Positions 32,221 to 36,307 of a stretch of 36,307 nt of DNA are shown one piece after another. The DNA is from CAYUNA01 sp047629355 (GTDB taxonomy: Bacteria > Bacteroidota > Bacteroidia > Chitinophagales > Saprospiraceae), in assembly GCA_047629355.1 (NCBI GenBank), contig JBLHWU010000035.1, positions 1 through 36,307 on the forward strand, given 5' to 3'. Every line of letters begins with the position of its first letter. Position 1 is the stretch's first letter. The translations under genes and the position numbers were made by a program. Under the pieces are notes generated by a model. It was given only the letters and a program-made list of their open reading frames with translations. It did not search any database and was not told the DNA's origin.

Positions 32221-32552
32221 GATTCAACGGATAAAAACGGATTCCTGTAGGTCAGGTGCGGCTAATTTTAAAATGGAAGTTAATTTCTTTGGTTCTTTGA
32301 CAACTCCTGTGGAACAGGGGATTTTTTAAATTTTAAGAAGCGAGAAAACCGTAAAATTTTCGAGCTTCAAAAAACACAGCGCGGGTAGGAGCTTGAGGGA
32401 CAAAATGGTTTTTGCAAAACCATTTTGTCCCTCAAACTCCCTTTATTAAAACAAGAACAAACTTACATTTTACCAAATTTGTCAAAGAACCATTTCTTTG
32501 ACAAAAAAAACGCACCCGACCTACTATGAAAATCCGTTTTATCCGTCAAATC
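32221..32552. repeat. Nested palindrome enclosing R6
   Basis: Three mirrored layers around R6. The outer GATTCAACGGATAAAAACGG pairs with CCGTTTTATCCGTCAAATC (32221-32243 and 32531-32552). Then GTAGGTCAGGTGCG pairs with CGCACCCGACCTAC (near 32248 and 32510). The inner GGTTCTTTGACAA (32291-32303) is exactly mirrored at 32479-32491. No gene. Confidence 0.75.
32325..32447 (-). repeat. R-family repeat, copy R6 (hairpin 2 deleted)
   Basis: Minus-strand copy. Hairpin 3 (AAGCGAGAAAACC/ATTTTCGAGCTT) and a perfect hairpin 1 (GAGGGACAAAATGGTTTT mirrored) are present. Hairpin 2 is reduced to CAGCGCGGGTAGG. Confidence 0.8.
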
Positions 32553-32600
32553 CGCGTAACCATCCTATCTAATTCAGCAACTTTTAAACATTATCTCTAC

Positions 32601-32662
32601 CTTAGGAATGCGAATTAAATAAACTCAGACTCTTGAGAGGATATTTATTTCGCATTCCTTAA
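32601..32662. mobile_element. Short relative of the 5460-5630 palindromic element
   Basis: Ends CTTAGGAATGCGAATTAAAT and its mirror TTTATTTCGCATTCCTTAA, only 62 bp in total. It shares both ends and the AGGATATTTA interior with the longer element at 5460-5630, read in the same sense as that element's reversed right arm. Probably an internally deleted copy. Confidence 0.65.
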
Positions 32663-32779
32663 CGTCCATTTTCCATTCAAAAATTATTACAACAAACACA
32701 ATTTTGAGTATCAATAACTGATTTTAAAAAAAACGTGCCTTTCCCCTTTTTTTACGGTCAAAGAAAGTAGAAATTTTTA

Positions 32780-32809
32780 TTTGGTTTTACAAAAATTTAA
32801 TTACCTTTG
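32780..32809 (+). promoter_or_regulatory. Bacteroidota-type promoter with long leader
   Basis: TTTG (32780-32783), an 18-base spacer and TACCTTTG (32802-32809) match the -33/-7 consensus well. No gene starts within 500 bases downstream except the giant adhesin at 33327, so it either drives that gene through a long leader or an unrecognised small RNA. Confidence 0.6.
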
Positions 32810-32814
32810 AGAAT

Positions 32815-33326
32815 ATAAACAGGATTCATCACGTATAACACATTGATTGATAAAATTATATACTAAAAAAATAGATATTTAAACTGCTCCTGTAAAACAT
32901 ATTTGGAGAAACATTTTTCCAAAAACTGACCTAACGACAATCAAAATCTTAACCTGTTTTTGCGACACAACTGTAACATTATAACTCAAATCGAGTCTCA
33001 CTCGGACTTTTTTAATTTTAGTCAAAAAAAACATTTGACTAAAATTAAAATAAAGGTTGCATAACAAAATATCCTCACTCATTAAATCTGTATGCGAGAT
33101 TAGAATTCTTGCGTACAACAGTATTGTTTTGTCTAAAATTAATTTTTTAAGTCAAACAATCTACACTCAATATTAGAATGCTGAATGTAGCTCGATTTGG
33201 ATAACCAATTTATCTAATTTTCAAATAGAAAAAAGGTAAATTTCAAATCAGTCTACCCTTCAATTTTATAACCATAACCAAAGGGACGTCTTTAATTACA
33301 AACACTAAATTTTAAACCCCGAAGTT
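32815..33326. other. Gene-free leader region before the giant adhesin
   Basis: AT-rich. It contains one strong hairpin: TTTTAATTTTAGTCAAA (33010-33026) perfectly mirrored at 33034-33050 with a 7-base loop. No T-run follows in either direction that would make it a clear terminator. A 79-residue frame on the minus strand (32879-33118) is not convincing. Confidence 0.55.
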
Positions 33327-36307
33327 ATGTACAAACACTTTTTTTACACCAACAAAATTTTAATCATGCTAAGAACAAACTTACTTACCCTATTGATTTT
33401 AACGTGCATCACAACTGCATCTTTTGGTCAATTCTCCCTCTCGTTTGACAGCACTGACCCAACCTGTAATGGGTTTACTAACGGTGTCATCACAACGAAC
33501 CCAGACGGAGGCACAGCCCCATTCATTTACAGCTACAGCAACTTTTTTAGCGTACAAACCATCAGTGGACTTTCAGCGGGTGCTTACTCGGTGACGGTAA
33601 CCGATGCCAACAACGAAACAGCTACTGGCTCAATAATATTGAACGAGCCTGCAGCAATTGACGGCGGATTAAGCGTGGACGATGTCTGTTCAGGCAACGG
33701 CAATGTTTCCTCCAACGCAACAGGTGGTGCTGGTGCTTATAGCTACTCATGGGATGACGGTCAGACCACCGCAAATGCAACAGGTCTTGCTCCAGGTTTA
33801 CATTGCTTAACCACTTCAGATGTCAATGGATGTGAAGGTGTTAGTTGTATTATAGTGGCAGATCAAGTATCTTTGGAGGTAATAGCTACGACTGCTTTGG
33901 CTTGTTTTGATGCTTGTGATGCAAGTATCACGGCAACGGTTTCTGGTGGAACAGGACCCTATACTTTCATCTGGAATACTGGTTCAACGACACCAATTCT
34001 GGAATCTGTACCCGTTGGCACTTATTCTGTTACCGTCACAGATGGCAACGGTTGTGTGACTTCAGAAACAACAACAGTGAGCGCACCTTCTCAAATTGAT
34101 GTTACCGTAACGGTTGCCAATCCTGATTGTGGTACTACTGATACAGGTTCAGCAACAGCTTCAGCTTCTGGCGGAACTGCTCCTTACCAATATATGTGGA
34201 ACGGTGGTCAAATGGGTCCTACTCTTAATAATTTGACTCCTGGTAATTATATGGTCGTCGTTACAGATGCCAATGGATGTCAAGAAATTCAAGGCTTCGC
34301 TGTTATTCCTGCTAGTAGTACATTTTTAGATGTGACGACAACAGATGCTTCGGCTTGTGGCGCTGCAGATGGTACAGCAACAGCTTCTGTTTCTGGCGGA
34401 ACTGCTCCTTATTCTTATGTTTGGAATACAGGCAGCTCAGATAGTTCAATTGATGGTTTAGCACCAGGTGCTTACGGCGTAACCGTTACAGATGCTGACG
34501 GATGTGGGGCAACGGCAACGGCAAATATCGGTGGCTCACCAGATTTGACTTTAACTTCAATGGGTGTTGATTCAGAATGTGGTAGTCAAGATGGTGGTTC
34601 TGCTATAGTAATGGCTTTTGATGGTACTGCACCTTATACATTTTTGTGGAGCAATGGTGCAACAATAGCAGTAACTTCTAACCTTGACGCTGGTACTTAC
34701 ACCGTAACGGTAACAGATGCAGCTGATTGTACCGCTACCGCTACGGTAACTGTTTCTTCAACTGGTTCATTAACTGTCAATGCTTCTGGTACTAATCTTT
34801 CTTGTGGCAACACTGATGGTTCGGCAACAGCAATTCCTGCTGACGGTACAGCTTCTTATACTTATACTTGGAGTAATGGTGGAAACACGGCAACTATCAA
34901 TAACTTAAGTGCAGATACTTACACCGTTACGACAGCTGATGCAACAGGATGTTCTGCAGTTTCTACCGTAACCTTGATGGATGCGAGTAACTTAGAGATA
35001 ACCGTTAATTCAAATGGTCCTGCTTGTGATGGTCCGGCAAATGCTTCGGCGACTGCTACTGCTAATACCGGTAACGCACCATTCACTTATGTTTGGAGCA
35101 ATGGCGAAATGACGTCAACTATCTCTAACATTATGGCTGGAAACTACGCTGTAACGGTTACGGATACGAACGGTTGCCAAGGCACAGGTTCTCTGACGGT
35201 TTCTTCTTCGCCAGGTTTACAATTAAATATCAATACAATTGCAATAGAGTGCTTCGGTGGCAGTGGTGTTTTGAGTGTAGAAGTAACGGGTGGCTCTGCG
35301 CCATTTACTTACTTGTGGAGTAACGGAATAGTGATTGCGTCTAATGAATTGATTCCAGCGGAACAATATTCTGTAACAGTAACGGATGCAGCAGGTTGTA
35401 CAAGTGAAGCAACAGCTAATTTGACAGAACCAAATCCATTGGTTCTTACGGTAACTTCAACTGACGCTGGTTGTGGTGGAACTGCTTCTGGTACAGCGAC
35501 AAGTACTCTTAGTGGTGGAACTGCTCCTTATACTTACAACTGGAGCAACGATGCAACAACTACGAACTTAACGGGTTTGGCAGCAGATACTTACGCTTTG
35601 ACAGTGACGGATGCAAATGGCTGCGTGCAACAAGCATCAGTGAGCATTACAGAATCGAGTAACCCAATGGTTACGGCAACGATTACCGGCTTAATTACAA
35701 CAGTTGGCGGTAATGACGGGGAAGCAATGGCTTTGGCTACTGGTGGAACCGCTCCTTATGACTTTGCGTGGAGCAATGGTCAAAATACCGCAACGGCAAC
35801 TGGATTGAGTGCCGGTACTTACACCGTAACGGTGACTGATGCTAACGGATGTACGGATACCGCAACGATAACTATTCCTGACCCCGCGAAATTGGGTGAT
35901 AAAATCTTCGTCGATTCTAACAACAATGGTTGCCAAGACGCGGACGAAGGTGGTTGGTTCAACTTGACTGTTATCTTGAATGGAACAGACAATAATGGAA
36001 CAACGATGGGTCAAACGACTCAAACGGATGTTTTTGGAAATTATATTTTCGATGGCTTGAATCCAGGTACTTACACAGTACGAATCGTTGCGCCAACAGG
36101 TTACGAAATCACGACACCGAATGCTTGTGGAGATGATACCACAGATAGTGATGCTAATCAAAATGATGGTACAACCAACACCATTACTTTGAGTGCTGGA
36201 CAATGCTACTTGGACTTAGACATTGGTATCTCTGAAATCTGTGCTAACTTTGATGACCCGGGTGAAATATGCTGTGACCAAATGCTTTGTGCGCCAGGTA
36301 ACACACC
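33327..36307 (+). CDS. Giant SprB-repeat adhesin with SdrD B-like domain (partial)
   Basis: 993 codons open to the right edge. The start may be ATG 33327 or, perhaps better, ATG 33366, which gives the compact signal peptide MLRTNLLTLLILTCITTASF. About eleven SprB-type repeats of 70-75 residues follow (about 36-850). Each has a variant of GGTAPYTYxWSNG, then LxAGTYTVTVTDANGC. From about 853 an SdrD B-like domain appears (LGDKIFVDSNNNGCQDADEG, YIFDGLNPGTYTVRIVAPTG). Family knowledge: SprB-like proteins are T9SS-exported, cell-surface adhesins, some moving during gliding. The sorting domain would be expected downstream, outside the window. Confidence 0.93.
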   Translation, partial: MYKHFFYTNKILIMLRTNLLTLLILTCITTASFGQFSLSFDSTDPTCNGFTNGVITTNPDGGTAPFIYSYSNFFSVQTISGLSAGAYSVTVTDANNETATGSIILNEPAAIDGGLSVDDVCSGNGNVSSNATGGAGAYSYSWDDGQTTANATGLAPGLHCLTTSDVNGCEGVSCIIVADQVSLEVIATTALACFDACDASITATVSGGTGPYTFIWNTGSTTPILESVPVGTYSVTVTDGNGCVTSETTTVSAPSQIDVTVTVANPDCGTTDTGSATASASGGTAPYQYMWNGGQMGPTLNNLTPGNYMVVVTDANGCQEIQGFAVIPASSTFLDVTTTDASACGAADGTATASVSGGTAPYSYVWNTGSSDSSIDGLAPGAYGVTVTDADGCGATATANIGGSPDLTLTSMGVDSECGSQDGGSAIVMAFDGTAPYTFLWSNGATIAVTSNLDAGTYTVTVTDAADCTATATVTVSSTGSLTVNASGTNLSCGNTDGSATAIPADGTASYTYTWSNGGNTATINNLSADTYTVTTADATGCSAVSTVTLMDASNLEITVNSNGPACDGPANASATATANTGNAPFTYVWSNGEMTSTISNIMAGNYAVTVTDTNGCQGTGSLTVSSSPGLQLNINTIAIECFGGSGVLSVEVTGGSAPFTYLWSNGIVIASNELIPAEQYSVTVTDAAGCTSEATANLTEPNPLVLTVTSTDAGCGGTASGTATSTLSGGTAPYTYNWSNDATTTNLTGLAADTYALTVTDANGCVQQASVSITESSNPMVTATITGLITTVGGNDGEAMALATGGTAPYDFAWSNGQNTATATGLSAGTYTVTVTDANGCTDTATITIPDPAKLGDKIFVDSNNNGCQDADEGGWFNLTVILNGTDNNGTTMGQTTQTDVFGNYIFDGLNPGTYTVRIVAPTGYEITTPNACGDDTTDSDANQNDGTTNTITLSAGQCYLDLDIGISEICANFDDPGEICCDQMLCAPGNT

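Noticed and set aside
32879..33118. 79-residue frame on the minus strand
   Set aside because: It lies in AT-rich spacer, crosses the 33010-33050 hairpin, and the translation has no recognisable feature.
33427..35885. Tandem DNA repeats as a separate satellite
   Set aside because: They are in frame and encode SprB repeats, so they are explained by the protein.
35691..36203. 170-residue minus-strand frame within the giant adhesin
   Set aside because: It is the antisense of SprB repeats and the SdrD B-like domain; Ser/Thr/Cys-rich translation without a family.

Overview
The window looks like a chromosomal segment of a Bacteroidota bacterium, most likely of the Saprospiria (Haliscomenobacter/Lewinella type). 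The reasons are proteins with SprB repeats, a type A and a type B type IX secretion (T9SS) sorting domain, a PorP/SprF-type outer-membrane protein, promoters of the TAnnTTTG type, AT-rich start regions without Shine-Dalgarno sites, and moderately low GC. The family assignment is inference; I see no rRNA or other phylogenetic marker. I see no tRNA, CRISPR array, intact insertion sequence or prophage.

Layout. 1-5007: start of a DoxX-like gene, a large sensor with an extracellular two-component-type propeller fused to a class III adenylate cyclase, a TetR regulator and an SDR oxidoreductase with palindromic operators upstream. 5008-6885: a stack of palindromic elements, two of them MITEs with exact 8-bp target duplications, around an exported DUF2237 protein. 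6886-11658: SLC13 transporter, TPR lipoprotein, VanZ-like protein, tRNA1(Val) methyltransferase and a small HTH protein. 12409-16746: a surface-protein cluster made of a secreted tail-fibre-like protein, a SprB-repeat type B T9SS cargo and a SprF-OmpA fusion. 17026-23610: family 39 glycosyltransferase, argS (with an unusual insertion), an unknown small protein and glnS. 23726-24511: a broken Rpn-family nuclease gene. 24652-32177: hutU, spinster-like MFS transporter, an unknown 181-residue protein followed by a SARP-type regulator, a type A T9SS cargo and a YbbR protein. 33327-36307: the first 993 codons of a giant adhesin with eleven SprB repeats and an SdrD B-like domain, running off the right edge.

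The genes are mostly ordinary for the group. The intergenic DNA is not. Almost every spacer holds a long imperfect palindrome. Many are built from short degenerate words repeated directly and then mirrored, and several end within a few bases of a start codon. One family, called R here, of about 140 bp with three consecutive hairpins occurs six times in both orientations. Its stems differ between copies but the base changes compensate each other, which argues that the folded form is conserved. In three places R copies sit inside larger palindromes whose arms differ from place to place. This repeat system is the most likely undescribed feature of the window.

All alignments were done by eye. No database search, folding calculation or phylogeny was run.
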